25,963 nucleotides of DNA from Actinomycetota bacterium (GCA_019347855.1 JAHWKO010000024.1:1-25963); one strand, 5' to 3'. Positions 1 to 7,187 are shown, counted from the first letter of the stretch. Notes: generated by a model not told the origin, from the letters alone. A program made the numbers and translations.

Positions 1-27
1 TTGCAGGTTCAAGTCCTGCCGGGGGCG
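1..27 (+). tRNA. tRNA 3' end (partial, possibly tRNA-Arg)
   Basis: The window opens inside a tRNA. Bases 3-7 (GCAGG) and 15-19 (CCTGC) form a perfect 5-bp T stem around the loop TTCAAGT, which fits the TTCRANY T-loop consensus. Bases 20-26 (CGGGGGC) would be the 3' strand of the acceptor stem and G27 the discriminator. The next bases are CCC, so CCA appears not to be encoded. The anticodon lies outside the window. An acceptor strand like this is known to me from actinobacterial tRNA-Arg genes, so Arg is a guess. An 8-bp acceptor reading (as in tRNA-Sec) would give a C discriminator and is less likely. Confidence 0.8.
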
Positions 28-106
28 CCCATCAGGTTGCTGTACGGCTCGCGTACGCGTCCCCGTACGGAACGGGCACCGCGCTCCCGCGTTTGCGCCC
101 CGTGCG

Positions 107-595
107 TTAGCGGCGGCGGGAGGCCAGTCCGGCAGCGCCCGTGAGGACCACGAAGCCGGCGATGGCAGCGGCCGCGCCACCACCGGTGTCCGGCATGTCA
201 TCCAGGGCGATCGGTGTGCGGTCGTCGCTGGGGGTCGCGGTGGCCGACGGTGAGGCGGTCCCGCCCGGTGACGCACCCTCGGAGGGTGACTCGGTGCCTC
301 CAGGCTGCGCCTGGCCGGTGGTCCCGGTCTCGGTCGGAGACGGGGATGCGCCGGGCTCGGTTGCCGTCGGAGACGGTGAGGCCCCCGTGTCCGACTCGGT
401 GGGCGTCGGCGACGGGCCGTCTGCCTCGGTCTCCGATCCGGTGTCCGTGGTGTCGGGCTCGGCTGTGTCCGATGTCTCGGTGGGTTGGATCGCAACGGAG
501 CCACCCTCGTCACCGACGCGGACGCCGGCGATGATGGCGCCGACGATCAGGATCAGGACGGCCGCGACGAACAGCGGTGCGACGGCGCGTGGCAA
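107..595 (-). CDS. Ser/Pro/Thr-rich protein with LPXTG-like (MPDTG) cell-wall sorting signal
   Basis: This is a secreted, probably sortase-anchored protein of 162 residues. Residues 7-24 are a hydrophobic N-terminal segment (signal peptide or anchor). Residues 35-128 are a low-complexity stalk rich in Thr, Ser, Pro and acidic residues with repeated PSPT units. The C-terminus has the classic sorting order: MPDTG (134-138), a hydrophobic stretch (141-157) and the basic tail RRR. The pentapeptide starts with Met instead of Leu. There is no globular domain, so it may act as a wall spacer. The start is a TTG preceded by AGGGG about 9 nt upstream; no better in-frame start is visible. It lies downstream of bfr on the same strand, with a weak hairpin between them. 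Function unknown. Confidence 0.7.
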   Translation of the reverse strand: MPRAVAPLFVAAVLILIVGAIIAGVRVGDEGGSVAIQPTETSDTAEPDTTDTGSETEADGPSPTPTESDTGASPSPTATEPGASPSPTETGTTGQAQPGGTESPSEGASPGGTASPSATATPSDDRTPIALDDMPDTGGGAAAAIAGFVVLTGAAGLASRRR

Positions 596-669
596 CGGAC
601 GGATCCCCTCGGGTCGTCGATCAGGCGCATGCTACGGGACGGCTCCCCGCAAGCCTCGTAACCCCGGCA

Positions 670-687
670 GGTCGGACGGTACCGACC
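670..687 (-). terminator. Short inverted repeat downstream of bfr
   Basis: GGTCGG (670-675) and CCGACC (682-687) form a 6-bp GC stem around the 6-nt loop ACGGTA in the gap between the bfr stop and the next gene. There is no T tract. It could be a weak terminator of the bfd-bfr transcript, but stems this short are common by chance in GC-rich DNA. Confidence 0.25.
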
Positions 688-739
688 GGCCGAGGCTGGC
701 TGTGCCCGCGCGCCCCGGTCGGAAGGCGGTGTTCGGCGT

Positions 740-1213
740 TCAGTCCGACAGGGTCTGGTGGCCGAGGAAGTTCTGCACGCCGACCTGCTCGATCACGCCG
801 AGCTGGGTCTCGAAGTAGTCGGCGTGCTCCTCTTCTTCGGCGAGCATCCCGGCGACGAACTCGCGGGTGCCGTGGTCGCTCACCTCGACGCACAGCTCAA
901 CGCCGCGTTGGAGCGCCTCGATCGCCTCGTTCTCGCACCCGAGCGCGAGTGAGAACATCTCCTGCGGGTCCTCGCCGATCCTCACGTCGTTCAACCGTTG
1001 GAGGTTCGGGTGCCCGTCCAGGAACAGGATCCGGTCGATCAGGTGCTCGGCGTCCTCCATCTCCTCGAAGGAGATGTCCCGGAAGGCCTTGGCGAGGCGA
1101 GAGAAGCCCCAGTTCTCGCACATCTTCGAGTTGAGGAAGTACTGGTTGATGATCGTGAGCTCACGCGTGAGGTGCTCGTTCAGGAAGTCGATGACACGCT
1201 CGTCGCCGCGCAT
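740..1213 (-). CDS. bfr: Bacterioferritin, with one ferroxidase ligand replaced
   Basis: This is an iron-storage protein of 157 residues, the usual family length, that forms 24-subunit heme-containing shells and oxidises Fe2+ at a di-iron site. The match to E. coli Bfr is collinear. E18, Y25, E51, E94, E127 and H130 are present, as is the heme ligand M52 and the NIGED-like loop (IGED, 79-82). The usual di-iron ligand H54 is Asp here (context EEMEDAEH), with the nearest His at 57. Start choice is clear: GAGGAG precedes ATG 1213 by a few bases. It follows bfd by 44 bp on the same strand, so both are probably transcribed from the iron-box promoter at about 1510. Family identity is certain; the effect of H54D is inferred. 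Confidence 0.95.
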   Translation of the reverse strand: MRGDERVIDFLNEHLTRELTIINQYFLNSKMCENWGFSRLAKAFRDISFEEMEDAEHLIDRILFLDGHPNLQRLNDVRIGEDPQEMFSLALGCENEAIEALQRGVELCVEVSDHGTREFVAGMLAEEEEHADYFETQLGVIEQVGVQNFLGHQTLSD

Positions 1214-1257
1214 GGGTGGCTCCTCGGTCGGTAGGCCGGACGCTAGCGCAGCGCTCG

Positions 1258-1500
1258 TCAGGCGGGCAGGGGGACCGGGGCGCCGCGGCGTTCGAGCTCC
1301 GCCCGGATATCAGCGACCGTCAGTCCCTCGTCGCACGGCAGCCCCGCTTCGGCCAGGAGACGCCGGACCGCCGGGAGACAGCCGCCGCATCGCAGGCCGG
1401 TGCCGCAGTACTCGGCGAGCGAGCACTCGTCGCGGGCACCGCAGTCGATCGCTTCACGGATCTCGCCGTCGGTGACGACGCGGCAGTGACAGACGTACAT
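1258..1500 (-). CDS. bfd: Bacterioferritin-associated ferredoxin
   Basis: This small [2Fe-2S] protein of 80 residues donates electrons to bacterioferritin to release stored iron. The cluster motif is complete: C4-x-C6 and C38-x2-C41, nearly the same spacing as in E. coli Bfd, in the contexts YVCHC and RCGGC. Extra Cys at 20, 26 and 32 are not part of the family motif. It is the first gene of a bfd-bfr unit. The start ATG at 1500 lies only 5 nt from a DtxR/IdeR box (1506-1524) and has no Shine-Dalgarno sequence, so the mRNA may be leaderless or nearly so. The regulator gene is divergent next door. Confidence 0.93.
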   Translation of the reverse strand: MYVCHCRVVTDGEIREAIDCGARDECSLAEYCGTGLRCGGCLPAVRRLLAEAGLPCDEGLTVADIRAELERRGAPVPLPA

Positions 1501-1505
1501 GGGGG

Positions 1506-1524
1506 TGAGGTTAGGCGAACCTAA
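1506..1524 (+). promoter_or_regulatory. DtxR/IdeR iron box between bfd and dtxR
   Basis: TGAGGTTAGGCGAACCTAA matches the known 19-bp DtxR/IdeR consensus TTAGGTTAGSCTAACCTAA at 17 positions. It is palindromic and sits in the divergent region, 5 nt from the bfd ATG and about 90 nt from the dtxR ATG. The half-sites provide -10-like hexamers (TTAGGT on the minus strand), so bound repressor would block bfd initiation. Binding by the adjacent DtxR protein is inferred. Confidence 0.85.
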
Positions 1525-1561
1525 CTTCCTCGGCCACCCCGCGAGTCACGCGGGGGCGCCA

Positions 1562-1581
1562 GGGGGGGTGGGGGGGTGGGG
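1562..1581 (+). other. G-rich tract, possible G-quadruplex, in dtxR leader
   Basis: Three G runs (7, 7 and 4 bases) separated by single T bases lie between the iron box and the dtxR ribosome binding site. The longer runs could be split to give four G tracts for an intramolecular quadruplex on the coding strand or mRNA. It could also be a slippage-prone homopolymer. Confidence 0.4.
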
Positions 1582-1615
1582 TAGCCTCCGCCTCAGGGGC
1601 GAGGAAGGTCGCGGG

Positions 1616-2272
1616 ATGCACAACCCTCTCATCGACTCGACCGAGATGTACGTGCGGACCGTCTGGGAGCTCGAGGAGGAGGGCATCCCCCCGATCCGGG
1701 CGCGCCTCTCCGAGCGGCTGGGGTTGTCCGCGCCCGCGGTCTCCGAGACCGTCAGCCGGCTCGAGGAGGAGGGGCTGCTGCGGCTCACCGAGGACCGGAC
1801 CCTCGAGCTCACCGATGAGGGCCGTCACCTGGCGGTCAGCGTGATGCGTAAGCACCGGCTCGCGGAACGACTGCTGACCGATGTGATCGGTCTCGACTGG
1901 CGGCACGTCCACGCGGAGGCGTGCCGGTGGGAGCACGTCATCTCCGACGAGGTCGAGCAACGGCTGGTCGAGATCCTCGACGCCCCGGAGGTCGACGCCC
2001 ACGGCAACCCGATCCCCGGTGTGGGGGACGGCGAACAACCCCCGGTCCGGTCGCTGTGGGATACGACCGATGAGCCAACGACTGTCACGATCGTGCGGTT
2101 CTCGGAGCAGCTCCAGAACGACCCGGACATGATGGGCTTCGTCGCGGACCACGAGCTGCGGCCCGGGACCTCTGCTGAGGCCGAGCGCGGCGGCGCCAAG
2201 GTCGTCCTCGAGATCGACGGTGACGAGCTCGTCGTCAGCGAGGAGATGGCGCACCTCATCTACGTGCGCTGA
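1616..2272 (+). CDS. dtxR: Iron-dependent transcriptional repressor, DtxR/IdeR family
   Basis: This is a metal-activated DNA-binding repressor of iron genes, 218 residues. Its order is an N-terminal winged helix (about 5-65, with LSAPAVSETVSRLEEEGL as recognition region), a dimerisation and metal-binding domain (66-140), and a C-terminal SH3-like domain (about 150-218). The metal ligands of diphtheria DtxR are all visible, shifted by one residue: M11, H80, E84, H99, C103, E106 and H107 (motif EACRWEH). This argues for Fe2+ rather than Mn2+ (MntR) sensing. ATG 1616 is chosen over upstream in-frame codons because GAGGAAGG lies 8 nt before it and the protein begins like DtxR. The iron box at 1506-1524 suggests control of bfd-bfr and possibly autoregulation. 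Confidence 0.95.
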   Translation: MHNPLIDSTEMYVRTVWELEEEGIPPIRARLSERLGLSAPAVSETVSRLEEEGLLRLTEDRTLELTDEGRHLAVSVMRKHRLAERLLTDVIGLDWRHVHAEACRWEHVISDEVEQRLVEILDAPEVDAHGNPIPGVGDGEQPPVRSLWDTTDEPTTVTIVRFSEQLQNDPDMMGFVADHELRPGTSAEAERGGAKVVLEIDGDELVVSEEMAHLIYVR

Positions 2273-2323
2273 CTCGGGCGAACGGGCACCGACGGGGCCG
2301 GTCGGGGTCGCACCCGCCTTCGA

Positions 2324-2329
2324 TAGGGT
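2324..2329 (+). promoter_or_regulatory. -10 element for leaderless ctaC transcript
   Basis: TAGGGT, a good actinobacterial -10 hexamer (TANNNT), ends 7 nt before the GTG start at 2337, so transcription would begin on or beside the start codon. No convincing -35 is seen. This supports both a separate promoter for the oxidase operon and the choice of GTG 2337. Confidence 0.5.
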
Positions 2330-2336
2330 GACCGCC

Positions 2337-3365
2337 GTGTCAGCGCAGGGGGGCTCCCGGGAACGCCCACCGGGCAGGTGGGCGCGCTCGCGCTGGGTGC
2401 CGTCCTGGGTGGCGTGGGCGCTGCTCGCGTTCGCGACCGGTGCGTGCGGTGCCGGCGCGCTCGACCCAGCTGGTCCGGACGCCCAACGGCTGGCGGACCT
2501 GTTCTGGCTCCTGCTGGTATCCGCCGGCGTCGTCGTTGTGATCACCCTGGGGCTCATGGGCTACGCCCTGTGGCGTCGGAGGGACGACGGGGACGACGAG
2601 GACCCCGCACGATCGCAACCGTGGGAGAACCGGGTCGTGACGATCGGCGGGATCGTGATCCCGACCGTGATCCTCATGTCCCTGCTCGGGGTCACGATCA
2701 ACGCGCTCGTCGGGGAAGCCCAGTCGGGCGACCTCCAGATCCAGGTCGTCGGCCACCAGTACTGGTGGGAGATCTACTACCCCGACGCGGACTTCGAGAC
2801 CGCCAACGAGCTGCACGTCCCGACCGGACGCCAGGTCGAGCTGACGCTGGAGTCGGACGACGTGATCCACAGCTTCTGGATCCCCCAGCTCGCGGGCAAG
2901 ACCGACCTCGTCCCCGGGCGGACGAACACGATGGTCTTCCAGGCGGACGAGCCCGGCGTCTACGAGGGGGTCTGCGCCGAGTACTGCGGCCTGCAGCACA
3001 CCCACATGCGTTTCCTCGTGATCGCCCAGGAGCCGGCGGAGTACGACGCGTGGGTCCGAGCGCAGGCCCAGCCCGCGTCGGGGGAGGGGGCGGAGGGACG
3101 TCGCGTCTTCCTGGAGTCGTCCTGCGCTGGCTGTCACACGATCCGGGGGACCGAAGCGACCGGTGACCTCGGGCCCGACCTCACCCACCTGATGGAACGC
3201 CGAACGATCGGCGCGAACACCCTCGAGCTCACGCCCGAGAACCTCGCCCGGTTCGTCGCGGACACCCAGGACGTCAAGCCCGGGGCGGAGATGCCCCCGA
3301 TGGCGGACCTGTACTCCGAGGATGAGTTCGCGGCGCTGCTCGAGTACCTCCGGACCCTCGAATGA
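2337..3365 (+). CDS. ctaC: Cytochrome c oxidase subunit II with fused cytochrome c domain (caa3 type)
   Basis: Subunit II takes electrons from cytochrome c into the CuA centre. From GTG 2337 the protein has 342 residues. There is an N-terminal signal with a possible lipobox Cys at 37 (context ATGAC). Two membrane helices lie near 52-78 and 100-122. A cupredoxin domain carries the CuA ligands H178, C213, E215, C217, H221 and M224 (CAEYCGLQHTHM). A C-terminal cytochrome c domain has heme motif CAGCH (263-267) and likely axial Met 319. The aromatic stretch QYWWEIYY is typical of the electron entry site. The fused heme makes this caa3 type. The stop overlaps the ctaD start (ATGA). The start rests on the -10 element just upstream; GTG 2328 is an alternative. 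Confidence 0.95.
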   Translation: MSAQGGSRERPPGRWARSRWVPSWVAWALLAFATGACGAGALDPAGPDAQRLADLFWLLLVSAGVVVVITLGLMGYALWRRRDDGDDEDPARSQPWENRVVTIGGIVIPTVILMSLLGVTINALVGEAQSGDLQIQVVGHQYWWEIYYPDADFETANELHVPTGRQVELTLESDDVIHSFWIPQLAGKTDLVPGRTNTMVFQADEPGVYEGVCAEYCGLQHTHMRFLVIAQEPAEYDAWVRAQAQPASGEGAEGRRVFLESSCAGCHTIRGTEATGDLGPDLTHLMERRTIGANTLELTPENLARFVADTQDVKPGAEMPPMADLYSEDEFAALLEYLRTLE

Positions 3366-5335
3366 GCACGATCGCGACCTCCACGCACGAGCGTCTCGAG
3401 CACATCTGGTCGGACGCCCCGGGCCTGCCCGGGTTCCTGACCACCGTCGACCACAAGCGCATCGGTGTCCGGTACCTCGTGACGGTCGTGGTCTTCCTCA
3501 TGCTGGCGGGCCTCCAGGCGCTCGTGATGCGCACGCAGCTGGCCGCGCCGGGGCAGAACATCGTGAGCCCGGAGGTCTACAACCAGCTCATGACGATGCA
3601 CGGCACCACGATGCTGTTCCTGATGAACACGCCGGTGTGGGCCGGCTTCGGCAACTACTTCCTCCCGCTGCAGATCGGTACCCGCGACATGGCGTTCCCG
3701 CGCCTGAACGCGCTGTCGTACTGGATCTTCCTGTTCAGCGGGATCTTCATGTACTCCAGCTTCTTCGTCGGGGCGATCCCGGACGGGGGCTGGTTCGCGT
3801 ACGTGCCGTTCACGAGCATCGAGTTCTCGCCCGGCGTGAACCTCGACTTCTACGCGCTGGGCGTGATCTTCGTCGGTATCTCCACGACCGTCGGTGCCAT
3901 CAACTTCCTCGTGACGACCTTCAAGATGCGCGCCCCCGGCATGACCGTGAGTCGCATCCCCATCTTCGTGTGGGGCATCGTGGTGATGTCGTTCATGATC
4001 CTGTTCGCGGTGCCGTCGATCACGCTGTCGCAGGTCCTGCTCGAGATCGACCGGATCTTCGGGTTCAGCTTCTACGACCCGGGGGCCGGTGGCGAGCCGC
4101 TGCTGTACCAGCACCTGTTCTGGATCTGGGGACACCCGGAGGTCTACATCGTCTTCATCCCGGCGATGGGGCTGATCTCGATGGTGATCCAGACGTTCAG
4201 CCGAACCCGGCTGGCGGCCTACCTGTTGGCGGTGACGGCGCTGGTCGCCATCGGGTTCATCAGCTTCGGGGTCTGGGCGCACCACATGTTCGCGACGGGG
4301 CTGGGGCTGCTCGCCCTGAGCTTCTTCTCGGCTGCCAGCTTCCTCGTGGCGATCCCGTCCGGGGTGCAGTTCGCGTCGTGGATCGCGACCCTCTGGAAGG
4401 GACGCCCGCGGTTCACCACGCCGATGCTCTGGGCGCTCGGGACGATGGTGATCTTCCTGCTCGGAGGGGTCACCGGCGTGATGTTCGCCGTGATCCCGTT
4501 CGACCACGTCGCCCACGACAGCTACTTCGTGGTCGCGCACTTCCACTACACCCTGAACGGCGGTTCGGTGTTCCCGATCTTCGCCGGGCTCTACTACTGG
4601 ATGCCCAAGATGACCGGCCGGATGTACCACGAGGGCGTCGGCCGCTGGAGCTTCTGGCTGTCGTTCATCGGGTTCAACGTCGCGTTCTTCCCGATGCACA
4701 TCCTCGGACTGCTGGGCATGCCCCGCCGCGTCTACACGTTCGCCGACGGGCTCGGGTGGAACGGTTACAACCTGGTCTCGACCCTGGGAGCGTTCCTGCT
4801 GGGCTTCGGGTTCCTGCTGGCGGTCGGGAACTTCGTCTGGTGCCGGTTCCGCGGCGAGCCGGTGGGTGCCAACCCGTGGGGGGCCGACTCGCTGGAGTGG
4901 GCAACCTCCTCGCCGCCGGACGACTACAACTTCCTCCAGATCCCGACGGTGACCAGCCTGAACCCCCTGTGGGACCAGGTCCACCGGGAGGGCGCCCAGG
5001 ACGAACCCGAGCACCAGGACGCCTCGGCCGTGCTGCTGCCTCCGGAGGGGGAGGAGGAGCACTACACGCTGGCGACCGGCGGACTGGACGCGGCCCGCGA
5101 GAAGGTCATGCCGATGCCGGAACCGTCGTTCTGGCCGCTCGTGGTCGCGGTCGCAGCGACGGTGTTCTTCTACGCGCTGCTGATCGAGAACTTCTGGATG
5201 GGCGTCGTCGGTGTCGGGATGCTCGCCGTCGCGATCGTCGGGTGGCTGTGGCCGAACTGGGATCCCGAGGAGGTCCACCTGGCCGACGTCGGGCCGGGGA
5301 CCGGGTCCCGTGGCCGGGCCGGGGGCGACCGATGA
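3362..5335 (+). CDS. ctaD: Cytochrome c oxidase subunit I
   Basis: This is the catalytic heme-copper subunit, which reduces O2 to water and pumps protons. It has 657 residues with 12 core membrane helices. Visible ligands and motifs are H80 (low-spin heme a, MTMHGTT), H258-P-E-V-Y262 (CuB ligand and cross-linked Tyr), H307-H308 (CuB), and H393 and H395 (high-spin and low-spin heme, VVAHFHY). It is about 100 residues longer than a plain subunit I. The tail, roughly 530-657, has a charged linker, two more predicted helices (about 582-625) and a polar end; it may replace a small subunit IV. It overlaps ctaC and ctaE by 4 nt each (ATGA), which indicates translational coupling. Confidence 0.97.
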   Translation: MSTIATSTHERLEHIWSDAPGLPGFLTTVDHKRIGVRYLVTVVVFLMLAGLQALVMRTQLAAPGQNIVSPEVYNQLMTMHGTTMLFLMNTPVWAGFGNYFLPLQIGTRDMAFPRLNALSYWIFLFSGIFMYSSFFVGAIPDGGWFAYVPFTSIEFSPGVNLDFYALGVIFVGISTTVGAINFLVTTFKMRAPGMTVSRIPIFVWGIVVMSFMILFAVPSITLSQVLLEIDRIFGFSFYDPGAGGEPLLYQHLFWIWGHPEVYIVFIPAMGLISMVIQTFSRTRLAAYLLAVTALVAIGFISFGVWAHHMFATGLGLLALSFFSAASFLVAIPSGVQFASWIATLWKGRPRFTTPMLWALGTMVIFLLGGVTGVMFAVIPFDHVAHDSYFVVAHFHYTLNGGSVFPIFAGLYYWMPKMTGRMYHEGVGRWSFWLSFIGFNVAFFPMHILGLLGMPRRVYTFADGLGWNGYNLVSTLGAFLLGFGFLLAVGNFVWCRFRGEPVGANPWGADSLEWATSSPPDDYNFLQIPTVTSLNPLWDQVHREGAQDEPEHQDASAVLLPPEGEEEHYTLATGGLDAAREKVMPMPEPSFWPLVVAVAATVFFYALLIENFWMGVVGVGMLAVAIVGWLWPNWDPEEVHLADVGPGTGSRGRAGGDR

Positions 5336-5937
5336 GCATCGGGGTCACCTCGTCCGGGCCGGCCGTCGAGTCCGAGGGCCGCACCACCGGCTGGTGGGGC
5401 ATGGTCATGTTCATGGTGACCGAGGGGATGGTCTTCGGTCTGTTGATCTTCGCGTACTTCTTCTTCGCGGCGCACAACACCGAGTGGCCCCCCCGCGCGT
5501 TCCCGGACCCGGAGCTGAAGGTCTCCTTCATCCGGTCGCTGATACTGTTCGCGAGCTCCGCGACGATGATCATCGCCGAGCGTGCGATCGAACGGAACCG
5601 CACCGACCGGCTCGCGATCTGGACCGCGATCACGCTCGCCCTGGCGACCGTGTTCTTCATCGGGCACTGGCAGGAGCAGTTCAAGCTGCTGGCTGAGCTC
5701 GCCCCCGGGGAGTCCGCCTACGGCACCGTCTTCATCACGATCGTCAACTTCCACGCCTTCCACCTGCTGGTCGGGATGGCGATGCTGGGCTTCGTGTTCG
5801 CCGGGGCGATCTCGGGCCGGTTCAGCGACCAGCGCCACGAGATCGTGCGCAACGTCGGCATGTACTGGCACTACGTGGACGCGATCTGGGTGGTGGTCTA
5901 CAGCTCGCTGTACATCTCACCGCACCTGATCGGGTAG
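5332..5937 (+). CDS. ctaE: Cytochrome c oxidase subunit III
   Basis: This is an integral membrane subunit of 201 residues that stabilises the oxidase and its proton uptake. It has about five hydrophobic helices, consistent with the short five-helix form found in actinobacteria and Bacillus caa3 enzymes. Family signatures are GHWQEQFKLL, the VNFHAFHLLVGM helix and the C-terminal MYWHYVDAIWVVVYSSLYI, where WHYVDxxW is highly conserved. The start ATG 5332 overlaps the ctaD stop (ATGA). Confidence 0.95.
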   Translation: MSIGVTSSGPAVESEGRTTGWWGMVMFMVTEGMVFGLLIFAYFFFAAHNTEWPPRAFPDPELKVSFIRSLILFASSATMIIAERAIERNRTDRLAIWTAITLALATVFFIGHWQEQFKLLAELAPGESAYGTVFITIVNFHAFHLLVGMAMLGFVFAGAISGRFSDQRHEIVRNVGMYWHYVDAIWVVVYSSLYISPHLIG

Positions 5938-5946
5938 GGGGACGCG

Positions 5947-6294
5947 ATGGGCGAGGTAACCCAGCAACGGTCGGCGCTGATCCGCGGGTCGTCCTTCGCG
6001 CTGTGGTTCGCGGTCGCGGGTGGGATCGTGCTGTGGTTGGTGCACCTGTCGGCCTCGGCTGCGCTCGCGTCGTACGCCTGCGGGACCGGTCGGCTCTGGA
6101 CGATCCACGCGGCTTCGGTCGTTCTGCTCGTGCCCACGATCGTCGCTACCTGGCTGGGGTACCGCTTCTGGAAGCACGAGGCCGAGCCCGTGAGCTTCCT
6201 CGGGGCGATGGCCGCGGTCGTGAACCTCGCGAACGTCCTCGCGATCGTCGCCGAGTGGGCGCCCGTGTTCTTCATCGACCCGTGCGCGGTGTGA
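5947..6294 (+). CDS. Small three-helix membrane protein in the oxidase operon
   Basis: I do not recognise a named family. The 115-residue protein has three hydrophobic segments (about 18-42, 50-70 and 84-105) and Cys residues at about 45 and 113, both probably on the same side of the membrane. AGGGGGA lies about 5 nt before ATG 5947. It starts 9 nt after ctaE and its stop overlaps the ctaG start, so it is part of the oxidase operon. It could be a fourth oxidase subunit or an assembly factor; this is inferred only from position and topology. Confidence 0.85.
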   Translation: MGEVTQQRSALIRGSSFALWFAVAGGIVLWLVHLSASAALASYACGTGRLWTIHAASVVLLVPTIVATWLGYRFWKHEAEPVSFLGAMAAVVNLANVLAIVAEWAPVFFIDPCAV

Positions 6295-7187
6295 TGACGT
6301 CCGGGCTCGCGACGGGCCGGGCGCTCGTCGCGCACGCCGGACAACCGCCGCTCCCGCACGACCTGTGGGGCGCGTGGCCATTCGAACCGTTGGTGGTCGT
6401 CGGTCTCGCGGTCGCCGTGTGGCTGTACGTGGTCGGGTACGGCCGGATCCGCTCGCAGCCACCGGGGCGGCGGGCGGTCCCTCGCTGGCGTGCGTGGTGC
6501 TTCGGTGGAGCGGTGGCGGCGCTCACGGTCGCGCTACTCACCCCGCTGGGTCCGCTGGGGGAGGCGCTGTTCGGGGCGCACATGGGCCAGCACCTGCTGC
6601 TCACCATCGTCGCTGCGCCCCTGCTCGTCCTCGGCCGGCCGATCGTCGTCGGGTCGCTCGCACTTCCCCCGCGGTGGCGCCACCGCGTCAACCGGGTACG
6701 GCGTGCGTTCACCCCGGACGATCGCGGCACCACGCTGCTCGCCTTCCTGGTCGTGCTGGCGTACGTGGGAACCTGGTGGATGTGGCACATCCCGGCCTTG
6801 TACGCCGAGGCGCTCGAGAACACGCTCGTACACGCGGCCGAGCACGCGATGATGCTCGGCTCCGGGGTCGCCTTCTGGTGGCTGGTCGCCGACGCGCGGG
6901 GGCGGCACGCGAACGCGGCGGGCGTGATCGCCGTGTTCGCGGTCGTGATCGCCTCCAGCACCCTCGCGGGGTTGCTGACCTTCGGGACCGACGCCTGGTT
7001 CCCCCAGCACGGGCCGGTCGCGGAGGCGTGGGGCCTCACCCCGATGGAGGATCAGGAGCTCGCGGGGGGCCTGATGTGGTTCCCCGGCGGACTCGCCTAC
7101 ATGGTCGCCGGCGCCGTCCTGTTCGCACGCTGGCTGCGCGCCGACCAGCGTGGCTCCCAGCTCCGATGGGAGCCCCGCGCCCCCTGA
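6294..7187 (+). CDS. ctaG: Cytochrome c oxidase assembly factor CtaG (caa3 type)
   Basis: This is a membrane protein of the CtaG_caa3 family, needed for assembly (probably copper delivery) of caa3 oxidases in Bacillus. It has 297 residues and about seven hydrophobic helices. Conserved His-rich positions are seen in AHMGQHLL, WMWHIP and VHAAEHAMM, and the late loop QELAGGLMWFPGG is typical of the family. ATG 6294 shares its A with the preceding stop codon. It is the last gene of the operon and ends 14 bp from the convergent adenine deaminase gene. Confidence 0.93.
   Translation: MTSGLATGRALVAHAGQPPLPHDLWGAWPFEPLVVVGLAVAVWLYVVGYGRIRSQPPGRRAVPRWRAWCFGGAVAALTVALLTPLGPLGEALFGAHMGQHLLLTIVAAPLLVLGRPIVVGSLALPPRWRHRVNRVRRAFTPDDRGTTLLAFLVVLAYVGTWWMWHIPALYAEALENTLVHAAEHAMMLGSGVAFWWLVADARGRHANAAGVIAVFAVVIASSTLAGLLTFGTDAWFPQHGPVAEAWGLTPMEDQELAGGLMWFPGGLAYMVAGAVLFARWLRADQRGSQLRWEPRAP
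7152..7174. terminator. Inverted repeat at the convergent ctaG / adenine deaminase ends
   Basis: GGCTCCCA (7152-7159) and TGGGAGCC (7167-7174) form a perfect 8-bp stem with a 7-nt loop just inside the 3' end of ctaG, near the convergent stop codons. There is no T tract. It could serve as terminator or 3' stabiliser for either operon. Confidence 0.35.

Noticed and set aside
1..30. tRNA fragment as selC (tRNA-Sec)
   Set aside because: An 8-bp acceptor reading leaves C as discriminator instead of the expected G, and only the 3' arm is visible; an ordinary 7-bp acceptor with G73 fits better.
3134..5278. 714-codon open frame on the minus strand opposite ctaC and ctaD
   Set aside because: The product is a random Arg/His/Asp/Glu-rich sequence, and the plus-strand frames encode clear oxidase subunits with all ligands.
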